Shown here one piece after another: positions 45,484 to 57,090 of a DNA stretch of 64,000 nucleotides. Source of the DNA: Cryptomeria japonica. Taxonomy: Eukaryota; Streptophyta; Pinopsida; Cupressales; Cupressaceae. The translations under genes were made by a program, and so were the position numbers. The notes beneath the pieces are model-generated. The model was not told where the DNA came from. It did no database searches and saw nothing but the letters and a program-made list of their open reading frames with translations. The DNA lies in NCBI RefSeq assembly GCF_030272615.1, contig NC_081415.1, forward strand, positions 600,179,644 through 600,243,643, read 5' to 3'. The stretch's first letter is position 1, and every line of letters begins with the position of its first letter.

Positions 45484-46383
45484 TGTTGGAATCCAAGAAA
45501 ACTAAGAGGGTGGGGGTTTAATCAATTTTCTACCGGAATGATCAAATGTAACCTTATTAAAACATGCATTCACCAACTGGTATACCAGTAAATATAAGAT
45601 TGAAAGAAGTAAAGCAATTAATAAGCCAATCACACAAATGAATACCATAACACAGAGAATTATATATGGAAAACCTCAAAGAGGAAAAACCACAGTGGGA
45701 TTTGTGACCCACAATATCAATCCATTGGCCATATGAAAAGATATTACACAATATGGGGGCCTGCACTTGCAGGAAGGCTTATAGACTAGAGCACACTACT
45801 CATCACAAAAGGAGTCTCACTGACTACATACAAATCCATACTACAATCCAGAGAAATGAGTGAGCTGCAATGATAACATATTTTATGCCTGAATATAGTT
45901 CTAGTTAAGCTCTGTCTATTCTGGTTCTAAAACCCTAAACCCCTACCGAAATAACCTCTTACATAATCAACATTCCTCGCATTACAATTGTCTCTCTCTC
46001 ACTTACATTACATCATATCATAAAATGAGCTATCAACTGACCTATATACCCTTACAATCCTTTATGCCTTATGTCTACTTACATAGATAATTACAAAATG
46101 AATATACATGTCGGCTCAATTTCTTATATACATAAATATCAAAATCAATTGCTGATTTCTGGATCTCCCGAATGATGTTGGCCTCCAATACCGGTATCCT
46201 GAATGTGAATCATATCGGCCTAAAATGTCAGTAACCATAGAATTACTTCAAACCAGTGAAGATACCTATCGGTGTCGGTAAAGTTGTCTATTGGTAAACA
46301 ACCAAACCAAAATATGAAGCTGGAACATGTTGCCATCAATGACAACATATTGAAACCAATCAAATGAGTGTCAATTGCCAACA
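45484..46383 (-). repeat. 5' LTR of E2
   Basis: 900 bp with perfect inverted ends TGTTGG...CCAACA. Shows the empty site of the TRIM-like element (CATTACATCATATC near 46010). Confidence 0.95.
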
Positions 46384-47226
46384 TGAAGAACACTCCTTCA
46401 AGACAAGATACAAACTATTTCTAAAGGACTCACTATCAATAAACAATAAATAAAATAGTTGAATTAAAATTGAGAAGGATTCTCCTAATCATGAAATTAT
46501 CCTTGAATAGATAAATCAAGCAACCAACATCATGAAAAACATATCTGATATTCTACACTATCCCAACACACTATCTTGCAAAATATATTACTTTCGAAGA
46601 TCTCAAATTGACTTTCACATCACCACAAACTCAAATATTATTGCAAATCATATTAATACAATTTTCACACAATTCACTTCTCATTCACACATAATTCATT
46701 CATCTTCACATCTTAAATATGAGATACAACATTGAAAACCTAATTGAGGGTAGACCAAAATAGAATAAGCAATATTACACAAAATAAGCCACCTAAACCC
46801 AAAATACCTTGATTGGTCCACTCTAAGAGAAAGAGAGAACCAAACCACAACACAATACATCATTTCACACGTGATCCAACAATCTACACACACTAACACA
46901 TACTCCAAAAGATGTTACAAAGTGTAACATGTAGATATAATCAATCAATCAGCCACAAAACCATTTCCAATGCAAAATACTCCACGTGAATCTCCACATG
47001 CCAAGGTAACACCCAAATTAACATAAAAAAAATATCTTATGACACATATCCAGACCAAAATAATATGATTCATTAAACCACGATGCAATTAACAACATTT
47101 TAGACCATTCTAAAAGTAGAATGACACAACCAACACCAAAGGGATATATGGACCAACATCCATCCAAATAATTAGATTTGACATCAATGGAAACCATACA
47201 ATCTCATTCTATCAAAAACTCCAACA
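46384..47226 (-). repeat. 3' LTR of F, high-coordinate segment
   Basis: Starts (minus) TGTTGGAGTTTTTGATAG after the polypurine tract at 47227-47240. Contains GATGTCAATG-type sequence at the same distance from the LTR start as K, L and E2. Interrupted at 46388 by E2. Confidence 0.8.
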
Positions 47227-47499
47227 ATATCCCCCTTTTTCATTGATGGCAATACCAAAACAACAACACCAATGAGAAACTAATAATACAACAACTCTCT
47301 CCGCCCAAATATCACAACTCTCTCTCCTCCTTTGACAACAGTGACAAAGGGAATTGAAAAACCATACTGACCAATTCACACCACTACTACCCTTGAGGGA
47401 AGCAACAACATCAATCCAGGAAAAAAGGATAAGCGTTAAGTTTCCCCCTAGAAAGATGCACCATTAAAAATGCATCAAGTTAGAAAAGGGAGGGGCAAT
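47227..47499 (-). other. Polypurine tract and 3' untranslated region of F
   Basis: The minus-strand tract AAAAAGGGGGATAT is at 47227-47240, preceded by CCATCAATG. The rest is non-coding with purine runs like those of K (1352-1720). Confidence 0.75.
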
Positions 47500-47944
47500 A
47501 ACCCCTTACTTCTACCTAAGATACTCAAAAGTATCCTTCGCTAAAGCCTTAGTAAAAAAGTATGCTATTTGTTTTGATGTAGAAATGTATTCTAGTCTAA
47601 CTGCTTTCTCTGCAACCTTCTCTTTCAAGAAATGGTAACAAATTGAAATATGTTAATTTCTTGAATGCATAACCGGATTTTTTGAAATATTTATAGCACT
47701 ATTTTTATCACACATAATAGGAATAGCTTCATCATACACTACTCTAATATCCTTAAGAGTGATTCATCCATAAAATTTGAGTACAACAAGATGTTGTAGT
47801 AATATATTCAACTTCTACATTGGATAATGATATCGATTCTTCTTTTTAACTCATCCATGAAACCAATCTATCTCCAAAAAATAATGCACCACCATTGGTA
47901 CTTTTCTTGTCATCAACACTTCTGAACCAATCACCATCTGTATA

Positions 47945-49343
47945 TTCCTTTTGTAGACGCATAAATCTGACCACCAAATTAAATAAATATTTAATGTTTA
48001 TTTAATTCACTAACAATTCTTCTATTAATTAAATTTATATTTAATTAATTCACCCCCTTCCTCTAGTGATTAAATAAATTATTTGATTTATTTGATTTGG
48101 CCAAATTCTAGCTTTCAATTAAATAAATCATATTTATTTAATTAAAGTCCCCCTTTCCCATTTAATTAAAACCCATTTTACATTTAAATAAATCAATATT
48201 TATATAAATCAGCCCAATACAAGTTGCAACCCACTTTTTGAAATAAATTGATTTTAATTAAATACTAAAAATCCTCCCACTTGCATTCTCCTACAAAATC
48301 CACTTGCATGCCTAAACCCCCTTCTAGATTCTTCTAATCAATTCCAATTTAGCCTAATCCCCCTCATAATCATTTGAACATTCCTTAAGAAAAGGGTCAC
48401 TTCTCAAAAGCCTCCAAAGTCTTCATAGACCATTAAAGGCTTTATGTCTTCAACAATTTAACCTCCAAAGTCTTCATAACCATTAATGGTTAATTCACCT
48501 TCTACCCTTGGTTAGAGACTTTCCTCTAACTTAACCATCCTTTTAACTCATAGGTCTCTTCAAACATTCATTGCTTTGACCATGGTTATCCCTTTAACTA
48601 TTTCACAAGAGTTTATCCTTTGGATACATGTTTTATCCACTAACTTAGCCCTAACCAAACTCTCCTAGGGTAACCCTCATGTCTCCTTGGGAATTTAATG
48701 CCTCTCCTCTCCCCCCGCAAGCCTTCTCATATTGACACTTGTCAACATGGGATTGGTTTAAAAGTATCACATGGATTGAAAATCATTCAATCAGAACCCT
48801 TGTTAAGATTACTCAATCTTAACCATCCATTTGCCCATTTATTCTATAAATAGGCATCATTTCTCTCATTATTCATCATTCAAGTTTCATGCATCCAGAT
48901 TATAGTCTATTTCATCAAGTCTTAAGATTTTCTTCTTTTTGTTTAATCATAATCTTTAACATTTAGAATCATTTCATATCATTAGCATAACATATTCATA
49001 CTAGTATAGCTTAATATCCATATCATAGCATAGTTAGTTTCATTATCATAGCATAATATCTCACCTTAGCAATCTTTGTTAATCATCATATAGATCTTAG
49101 TTGTTTTGCATATAGATAAGCTTATCACACATCACTCGTTCTTGTAGTTGTCATTCTAAGAGCCAATTTCTCAATGATCTAAGAGCAATCATGACTCAAG
49201 GAATCCTATGAGATAGAGAACAATGGAATGATTTTGAGAGGATATTGGTTTAACTTGTTTAAATTTTTTGTATCCTTCATATGTAATGTTTCATTGGTAT
49301 GCTTGTTCATTTAGTTCTTAATTGATCACTAACATCTTTTCAG
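47945..49343 (+). mobile_element. 1.4-kb insertion in F, probable solo LTR
   Basis: It splits RNase H codons of F and is flanked by GTATA on both sides (47940-47944 and 49344-49348). It is AT-rich and non-coding, with a TATAAATA at 48845-48852 in plus orientation as in a U3 promoter. The ends (TTCCTTTTGTAGACGC and CATCTTTTCAG) are not the canonical TG...CA. A TGTAGACGC start lies 7 bases inside the left end. A degraded solo LTR is the best guess; another class is possible. Confidence 0.6.
48845..48852 (+). promoter_or_regulatory. TATA box in the 1.4-kb insertion
   Basis: TATAAATA followed by AGG, placed about two thirds into the insertion, as expected for a U3 promoter in plus orientation. 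Confidence 0.45.
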
Positions 49344-50288
49344 GTATACATCTTCAACATGATATCTCCATCTTTCTTGTACCATAAGCCAAAATCCTGA
49401 GTAGCTTTCAAATATTTGAAAATCCTTTCCACTGCTTGATTATGAGTTTTCTTCATACTATCTTGAAATCTTACAACCAAACATACAACTTGCATAATAT
49501 TTGGTCTAGACGTAGTGAGGTATAACATTCCTCCAATTATAGATCTATACTTTTTATGATCAACATCTAGAGATGTGTCATCTTTGCCTAACCTGCATCC
49601 AATAGATAAAGGGGTAATAATAGTTTTACAGTTCTTCGTATCAAACCTCTTTAAAATCTCTTTAAGATATTTATGTTGAGAAATAAATATTCCATTATTC
49701 AACTGAGTAACTTGAAGACCAAGAAAAAATGGTATTTCACCAAACATAGACATCTCATACTCTTTCTACATCTCTTTTGAAAATTATTTATACAAACCAT
49801 CATTTCCTTCAAAGATAATATCATCAACATAAACAACAACAATCAACAACTTAATGCCTTCAATGTTGAAATAGAGATTTTTGTCTACAATAGATTTCCT
49901 AAAATTTTGTTTTAATAAAATATCTATCTAGTCTTGCATACCAAGCTCTAGGTGCTTGCTCAAGTCCATACGTTGTCTTCTTTAATCTACAAACCATGTC
50001 TGAATCATCTAATAGTTTGAATCCATCTGATTGTTCAATGTATACTTCTTCCAGTTATCCATTCAAAAAAATTGAGTTAACATCCATTTGATATACTCTA
50101 AAGTTCTTGTAGGCAGAAAATGCATGAAACATTCTAATAGCTTCCATCCTAGCAATTGGGGCAATTGTTTCCTCAAAATCAATACCTTCTACTTGAGAGT
50201 AGCCTTTACATACCAAATTTTCCTTTTTTCTTGTGACATGTGCTTGTTCATTTAGTTTTTTTGTACAATGCCTACTTAGTTCCTATCA

Positions 50289-50403
50289 CATTTTGAAGTA
50301 GTCACCGGCGAGGAGGGACCTCAAGGAGATCAGTCCAAACCAGTCTAGAAGAGTAAACACAATGGAAACACATAGATATGATGGAGGAAATGTAGAAAAT
50401 GTA
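50289..50403. other. Junction segment between F and G
   Basis: About 115 bases that match neither the copia RT on the left nor the chromovirus RT on the right. No feature was recognised. It may be filler DNA at a deletion or rearrangement breakpoint. Confidence 0.5.
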
Positions 50404-51330
50404 GTCCAAAGGGCATAACAAGCCATTCATAGAGTCCTTTTGTGGTATTGAAGGTTGTCTTCCATTTATCACCCTCCTTTATTCTGATTTGGTGGTAACC
50501 ATTCTTGAGATCTATCTTCATGAAGTATTCAGCACCTCCCAAACAATCCATCAAGAATGGGAAATCTATACCTGATAGTAATTTGGTTTATGGCTCTAGA
50601 ATCAATGCAAAGTCTCCAATTACCTCCCTTATTTGGAGCCAAAATGGTGGGTACTACACATGGGCTGATGCTCTTTCTGATTAGTCCATTGTCTAGGAGT
50701 TCTTGTATTTACTTGGCTATCTCCTTGTTCTAATCCAGTGTCATCTAATAAGCTTCCTTATTGGGCAATGAAGCTCTGGGTATAAAATCAATTTCATGAC
50801 TTATGGCACGTTGGGGAGGCAATGTAGTTGGTGTTCCATCAATAATGATGTCCTTAAACTGATTTAGGACCTATTGCACTTCCTTAGGAATGCACACTTT
50901 CTTCTCTTTGTTGTCTTCTTTTGGCTTTACAACAATGGCAAACCCCACTCCTTCTCCTTCCTTGAGTGTGTTGATGAACTCTTTCTCACCAACTAGTAGC
51001 ACATTGAAACCTTTGGATCTTCCCTCTGCTCGATCACCTATGGACTAAATTTTGTAGGTGGTTCCATCTTTTTGAAAAGTATAAGAATTCTTCTCTCCTT
51101 GGTGTATTGCTTTTCTGTCAAACTGCCATGGCCTACCTAGGAGTAGGTGGCAAGCATCCATGGGCAAGATGTCACACAATATTTTGTCCTTGTAGCCTCC
51201 TATAGTGAACTCCACCCAAGTTTTCTCATTCACAAGAACATGTTGCCCCTTGTTGAGCCATGTAATTCTATAGGAACCACTATGTGGTATTCTTGGTAAG
51301 TTGAGCTTACTCACCGCTTCCACTGACACT
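50404..51330 (-). pseudogene. G truncated internal copy: protease and RT start
   Basis: Minus strand: a protease-region C-terminus (AVSKLNLPRIPHSGSYRITW, MDACHLLLGRPWQFDRKAIH) and then the beginning of gypsy RT with [17 protein letters not shown]-like sequence, and [20 protein letters not shown] to [10 protein letters not shown], where it is cut at about 50404. Closely similar to 56640-57340 of the full internal copy. Stops are present. Confidence 0.85.
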
Positions 51331-52586
51331 ATGTTTTATGTGGATCCTAAATCCACCACCACTTTACATACCTTTCCCATGATCTTACATTTTATCCTAA
51401 ACAAGGATCTCCTTTGGCTAGGTTCCTCCTTAACCGGTTCTTTAATCAAGACTCTTCTTATCATAAGGTTCTCTCCAACCTCTGAATCCAAGCTCACTTT
51501 TGATGCTCTCATGTTTTTTGTATCCTCTTGAGCATAATTTACTCTCCTCTCACCTCCTTGGGATGATGAAGACTTATCAGGACATCTATAGGTTGGGTGT
51601 CCAAGTTGATGGCAATTCTAGCACTTCATGGTGGCAAAATAGGACCCTCTTCCTGATCCACTAGACCTTCCTCTACTTGAGTTGCTAGATCCCCTTCCTC
51701 TATAGCTCCTCTTGCTATTGGAATCCCCACTTTTCTCATCCATCTTGGATTCCCCTTGAGATCTTTGGTCTACACTGATTCCACAGAAACTACCTCTCTG
51801 ACCTCTACCATCTCTTCCCCTACCTCTTCCTCTGTTGCTTTTCTCTTGTTTCTTTCTGCTCTTTTCCTCCACCTTCAGTGTCAGTTGATAGCACTTATGC
51901 ATGGTATTAGGACATAACAAATTCCTCTTAAATATTCCATCTTAATCCATTCAAGTATCTGGCTACCTTGATACTTTAATCCTCTACCACCTTTGATCTC
52001 AGACACAACTTCTGAAATTCCTCAATGTAGCTGGTCACATCCAAGTCTCTTTGTCTCAAGTTTTGTCTCCTCTTGTGCAGTTGTATCTCATAATCTTTAG
52101 GGATGTATGCTTATTTCACCTTGGCCAACATGCCTTTCCAAGTGGCTATTGGGTTCTTGCCCTCTTTTTGCCTCTCCTCTTGGATAAATTTCCACCAAGT
52201 CAAGGTTCCTACTCTCAATCTAGACTTGGCCACTCTCACCTTTTGTGCCTCACTGATGGATTTTCCACCTAAGGCTTTGATTTCTTTAAGGAAAGGTTCT
52301 TCAAGTAGAATAGGGTCTTGTTCAGGTGTACTATCCTCTTCTACAACTTCTTTACCCTTCCCTTCATTGACCTTGATTGTCACTTTGTCAATTTTATCTT
52401 CAACTACGTCTAGTTTGCTCTCCAATTGTAGTAATCTTTCCCTGAGGAGCCTATTTTCTTCCTCTTGATATTCTACCTTCTTGGCTAATTGTACACTGGT
52501 CACCATCCTTAGACTATTCTCTCCTACTAATTCAGTATCTACATGTACTAGCTTCTTCCCAAATCTTGGTTGCTCTGATACCACTA
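51331..52586 (-). pseudogene. G truncated internal copy: GAG, zinc knuckle and protease
   Basis: After the primer-binding site (52571-52586), GAG opens with MVSEQPRFGKK and keeps a coiled coil (QEEENRLLRERLLQLESKL) that the other copy has lost. It lacks about 31 codons present there (between GGKS and ISEAQK). TWWKFIQEERQKEGK marks the retrotransposon GAG domain. A Gly/Arg/Ser-rich segment and the knuckle follow. The protease motif region reads VDLGSTxN-like sequence. A TAG near the knuckle and other stops break it. Confidence 0.8.
52571..52586 (-). other. Primer-binding site of the truncated G copy
   Basis: TAGTGGTATCAGAGCA on the minus strand, TGGTATCAGAGC being the initiator methionine tRNA type. 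It shows that the adjacent LTR serves as a 5' LTR for this internal copy. Confidence 0.85.
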
Positions 52587-54205
52587 TGATGGGGAGGGAT
52601 ACTCAAAGAGAGTCAAACCTTTATCAAAAGGAATTGAAGTGTTGTCTTAGTGGGATGACTTCATTGTTATTTGATCTATCAATCAAACTAGACATCCAAA
52701 CTCTCTAGGAGTGCTCCCAATCAAGATGTGCTCACTGGTTGCTCAAGCTTGGTTGAGATTCACAAGGGTGAATCCAACCTTACACTATCAAGCTCCTAAC
52801 ATATGCTTGCATGGGATGTAGTAAGTGTTCATGAGGATTTCCAAAGCCAAACAACTAGTTTTGAGTTTCAGTTTCATCCATTTCTCCATTACTCCTTCCT
52901 TTTCCTATTTTCTAGGCCTAGTAGCCCTAGAGCCCCAATTAGCCCTACCTAATTGGTTTTTATGGATTTGTTCACAATTTTCCCAAAGACCCAAACAAAA
53001 TCATTTTTGATCTGAGTACTCTTTTGGAAGTACTTCAATATTCATGAAATGAGAAAACTCAGTTTGACCATACAGGTACGAAACCCAAAAATGGCTTTTT
53101 TTGACGGGTTTTAGGCTCTTTTTGGTCTTCTTCAAGGGTTTAATGACTTCCCCGATCTGCCACACCTCCAAACTCACACATAGGATCCACCACATGTCAT
53201 TCTCTCATTCTGTACACTTGGCAACTTCAAACCTGCTCATCCCTGCAAGCACTTGCCTAATTTCATTCATTTCCTAACCAGGCTATGACCGAGCTCACCT
53301 AGGAAATGATGCTCAATGGCCTTTCAATGACCTCTAAATGAAAACAAATACTATGTATACTATACAAAGGTTCCATGTCTCAAGTCTGAAGGGTTATTAA
53401 GAAGAACTCAAAGGACTTCAAGCTGGAACCATGTTTGGGCCTCTCAAACCCTTACTCAGGTCGAGACCTTAGTAATTCAACAACTCAATTCAAACTTGCA
53501 ACAAAAATAACCAAAATGCTTACTGATCACTACAAGAACATGTACAAAACAATGATCAAATAACAACAATGCAATTAATCCATGAAGTACGAACTGTTGC
53601 TCCAAATTAGAGAAAACACAAGGTAAAAACTTGAAAATGCTCTTCAAATTGTATTAAGATCTTCTCTAGGCATTCACCAACCTCATTAAATTCATGCTCA
53701 GTGAATTTATATGCCATTTTTGGCCTAAATAACTCTCCCTCGGTTTCCTAACCAACAACCCTTTGCTCAAAGTTGCAAAAAGTTGCTCAACATTACAAAA
53801 TGTTGTCAAGCAACTTTGATAACTTTTGCCAAAAAGTGCATTTTTGCATTACATGCTTTTTTCCTTTTCCAAACCATCTAAGATGACTAAACACTACTAC
53901 CATAACATGTACAAGTCTTATTAATAATTTTTACATCAAAATGCATGATTATGCCATTTCAGGCTTACAAGCCAAAATTGAGCAAATGCATGATCCAATT
54001 TACATCCAACCTACCCAAGAATATCACAAACATATGAGGACCTATTAGAATTCCCTTATTCACCATCCAGAACCAAACTAAGGACCAACACACCATAATG
54101 AATAAATTGCACTCAAAACTAGGTTTATTCACCATCCAAAACCAAACTAAGGACCAACACACCAAAATGAAGAAATTGCACTCAAAACTAGGTGCTCCTA
54201 CACCA
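52587..54205 (-). repeat. Middle LTR of G
   Basis: 1619 bp, plus-strand ends TGATGGGGAGGG and GCTCCTACACCA. It is flanked on the low side by a primer-binding site and on the high side by a polypurine tract, so it is shared by two internal regions. Relative to the other LTR it has a 69-bp tandem duplication (about 54056-54193) and about 100 bp near 52865-52965 that the other copy lacks. Confidence 0.9.
54056..54193 (-). repeat. 69-bp tandem duplication in the middle LTR
   Basis: TTATTCACCATCCA starts at 54056 and again at 54125. Only one copy exists at the same place in the 58734-60204 LTR. Confidence 0.9.
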
Positions 54206-54217
54206 CACTCCCCCAAT
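54206..54217 (-). other. Polypurine tract of G
   Basis: ATTGGGGGAGTG on the minus strand precedes the LTR start TGGTGTAGG. Confidence 0.8.
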
Positions 54218-54632
54218 GAGAAAGAAGTCAAGTGACTCCTTTAGGAAACAAAGAAAGGGGAACTCCATGCTTAGAAAATTCTGCCTCAGGTACTCAAGTA
54301 GCCTCAAATGCTGGAAGGTGTTTCCATTTGATCAAGTGCTCCATATAGGTGGTATGCCTTGTTTTCTTCAAAACTCTAGAATCTAACACCTTCTCAGCTT
54401 GGGGAATGGGTGCAGATAGTAAGGGTGGGTCTAAAAGTGCTTGAGATACCTCTAAGACTCTACTATATTCTTCTAGAAGTGTGCCCGTATACTGCACCAA
54501 ATCTGCCACATTGAAAATGGGGGATAAAGCCATATCACCGAGTAGATCTAACTTGTATGCATTATTGCCATACTTGGCCAAAACTTTGCAAGGACCTATC
54601 TTCCTCATCTGAAGCATACTAGGGACACCTTT
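54218..54632 (-). pseudogene. G integrase C-terminus with chromodomain
   Basis: Minus strand: MRKIGPCKVLAKYGNNAYKL is the GPY/F-like module. The chromodomain follows: EKVLDSRVLKKTRHTTYMEH, LIKWKHLP and, after one stop, VPEAEFSKHG. Chromodomains at the integrase end define chromoviruses and are thought to direct insertion to particular chromatin. A stop replaces the Trp expected before VPEAEF. Confidence 0.85.
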
Positions 54633-55640
54633 CTAGAGCCTTTCCTTTTTCAAATGAACCATCACCATGTCCCCATCTGCAAATTGGATATCTTTCCTTT
54701 TCTCATCTACTCTTTCCTTGATCCTTTGAGTAGTGTCTAATAGGGTTGTCCTAACCTGCTCATGAACCTCTTCCATTAATTGAGCCATGTCTAAGGCATG
54801 TGCACTTTTATGTTCCTTCTTGCCAACATCTCGAAGCTCCAAAAAACCTCTAGGATGAATGCCATAGACAATCTCAAAAGGGCTTTTTCTAGTGGACCTA
54901 TTCACATTGTCATTGTAGGCAAACTCAGCTTGATAGATGATCTGATCCCAAGCTTGTCCATACTCCTTTGTTAGGCATCTAAGAAGATTTCCAAGTGTTC
55001 TATTAACCACCTCAATTTGGCCATTCATTTGGGGATGATAGGCTGAACTGAAACACAAGTTAGTACCTAATCTTTGCCACAAACCCTTCCAAAAATGACC
55101 AATAAACTTTGCATCTCTATCTGACACAATGTTGATAGGTAAACCATGAATTCTAATAACCTCCTTGAAAAACAATTGAGCAATGTGACTAGCATCATGA
55201 GTGACCTTACATGGAATAAAATGAGCCATCTTACTAAACCTATCTACCACAACATAGATGCTATCAAAACTTGATTTGGTTTTAGGCAAACCAACAACAA
55301 AATCCATACTTACACACTCCCATGGCCGGTTGGGGATAGGTAAAGGCTGATAAAGACCAGCATTGGAAGATGTACCCTTAGCTCTTTGGCAAACCACACA
55401 TTTTTCCACATATCTTCTAATATCTCTTTGCATGTTAGGCCAATAGTAGAATCTTTGGTCAAGTTCCAAAGTCTTGTTCAAACCAAAATGTCCACTTCGC
55501 CATCCAATGTGCTTCTCTTGCATCAAATTTTCTCTCATAGACCCTTTAGGCACACATAGTTGTCCTCCTTTGAACAAGAGTCCATCTTTCAAAGTGTAAT
55601 TTGCATATTCACTATGAAAAATTTTCCAAGCTCTTGGCAA
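54633..55640 (-). CDS. G integrase
   Basis: An open frame of 335 codons. The HHCC zinc finger includes GHFGLNKTLE and CVVCQRAKG. The core has MDFVVGLP (first Asp), SDRDAKFIGHFW (second Asp) and HPQMNGQIEVVNRTLGN (Glu), so the DDE triad is present. It ends with DGDMVMVHLKKERL before a stop. The frame starts inside the polyprotein, so the first Met is arbitrary. It belongs to the complete internal copy 54206-58733. Confidence 0.9.
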   Translation of the reverse strand: MPRAWKIFHSEYANYTLKDGLLFKGGQLCVPKGSMRENLMQEKHIGWRSGHFGLNKTLELDQRFYYWPNMQRDIRRYVEKCVVCQRAKGTSSNAGLYQPLPIPNRPWECVSMDFVVGLPKTKSSFDSIYVVVDRFSKMAHFIPCKVTHDASHIAQLFFKEVIRIHGLPINIVSDRDAKFIGHFWKGLWQRLGTNLCFSSAYHPQMNGQIEVVNRTLGNLLRCLTKEYGQAWDQIIYQAEFAYNDNVNRSTRKSPFEIVYGIHPRGFLELRDVGKKEHKSAHALDMAQLMEEVHEQVRTTLLDTTQRIKERVDEKRKDIQFADGDMVMVHLKKERL

Positions 55641-57090
55641 ACCTTCTAGGCAGTAGCAAAGTCTTCATCTTCTTCATATAAATCCTTGAAACTATCCACT
55701 CCAATACTTTTGAGCTACACTTCTTGCACTGTTAGTAACCTCCTACTAAATGCATCAGCTACTTTATTACATTGTTTTTTCTTGTGTTTAATGGTAAAGG
55801 TATATGACTGCAAATACTCTACCCATTTAATATGCCTACGGTTTAACTTTTCTTGAAATTAAGGAAGCTAAGAACTTGATTATCAGTATAAACCACAAAT
55901 TCCTTAGGCAGAAAATAATGCCTCCATTTCCTAAGGGATTGGACAAATGCATACAACTCCAAATCATAAGAGGAATACCTTTTCTTTTCATCATTGAGCT
56001 TCTCACTGAAAAAGGCAACCGATCTATTGTCTTGGCCTAAAATTGCTCCAACCGCTATGTTGCTTGCATCACATTCAATGGTGAAGAGCTTGTCAAAGCT
56101 TGGAAGAATGAGTATTGGTTGAGTAGCCACCTTTGTCTTCAAGAGATCAAATTCTCTTTTTTCTTCCTTTGTCCATTAAAACTTGGTTCTCATACCCCCC
56201 TTGATTGTCTCAAGCATGGGTGCACATGCTTCACTAAACCCTCTGATGAACTTCCTATTAAATTGAGCCAAGCCATGGAAACTTCTTACTTCACTTGTTG
56301 TCTTAGGTGTAGGCCAACTGATTATAGCTTCCACTTTACAAGTATCCATCTTTAAATCACCTCTTGAAACTAAAAACCCAAGATACACCAACTCCTGTTT
56401 TATAAACTCACATTTGTCCAAAATGATGGTTAGCTGCTAATTACATAGTTTTCTCAATACAATTTCTATATGCTTAAGATGTTCATCTTTAAACTTGCTA
56501 AAAATTTACATGTCATCTAAGTAAACAACAACAAATTTACCAATGTAGTCCTTGAGTACATCATTCATGAGTCTAATAAATGTGCTAGGAGCATTTGTGA
56601 TTCCAAATGGCATAACAAGCCATTCATAGAGTCCTTATGTGGTCTTGAAGGTTGTCTTCCATTCATCACTCTCCTTTATTCTAATTTTGTGGTAACCACT
56701 CTTGAGATCTATCTTGGTGAAGTATTCAGCACCTCCCAAACAATGCATCAAGTCTTCAATTCTCAGAATGGGAAATCTATACCTGATAGTAATCCGATTT
56801 ATGGTTCTAGAATCAGTGCAAAGTCTCCAAGTACCTCCCTTCTTTGGAGCCAAAATGGTGGGTACTGCACATGGGCTAATGCTCTTTCTGATTAGTCCAT
56901 TGTCTAGGAGTTCTTGTATTTGCTTGGCTATCTCCTTGTTCTGATCCGGTGTCATTTTATAAGCTTCCTTATTGGGCAATGAAGCTTCGAGTATGAAATC
57001 AATTTGGTGACTCATGGCACATTGAGGAGGCAATTTAGTTGGTGTTCCATCACTAATGATGTCCTTAAACTGATTTAGGACTTGCTGCAA
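55641..57090 (-). pseudogene. G reverse transcriptase and RNase H
   Basis: RT motifs on the minus strand: [78 protein letters not shown] and the catalytic VVYLDDM followed by a stop. Then [32 protein letters not shown], and RNase H from TIECDASNIAVGAILGQ to VVYTDNQVLSFLN. Stops at about 56635, 56515, 56445, 56176 and 55843 inactivate it. The typical gypsy order (RT, RNase H, then integrase) is kept. Confidence 0.9.

Larger units (their letters stand above)
15000..46383 (-). mobile_element. Non-autonomous LTR retrotransposon E2
   Basis: E2 is complete at both ends. The 5' LTR is 45484-46383, the primer-binding site 45469-45483, ORF1 is split by element C, ORF2 spans 19714-16516, the polypurine tract is at 16255 and the 3' LTR is 15000-16254. 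Flanking target copies are TAAAG (14995-14999) and TGAAG (46384-46388), one mismatch apart. Without the inserted C (with D and B) and the TRIM it would be about 6.8 kb. No RT, integrase or RNase H sequence is found. It is the same family as L. Confidence 0.85.
47500..50288 (-). pseudogene. Copia RT and RNase H remnant (element F)
   Basis: The minus strand encodes the C-terminal half of copia pol. RT motifs: [36 protein letters not shown], then FFLGLQVTQLN, KYRSIIGGMLYLTTSRPNI and IFKYLKATQDFGLWY. RNase H follows across an insertion: KMYT / TDGDW, then STNGGALFF, HISICYHFLKEK, YISTSKQIAYFFTKAL. Stops and shifts are frequent. The homology ends at about 50288, near VIGTK in RT; gag, integrase and the 5' LTR are missing. 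The 1.4-kb insertion 47945-49343 interrupts it. Confidence 0.9.
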
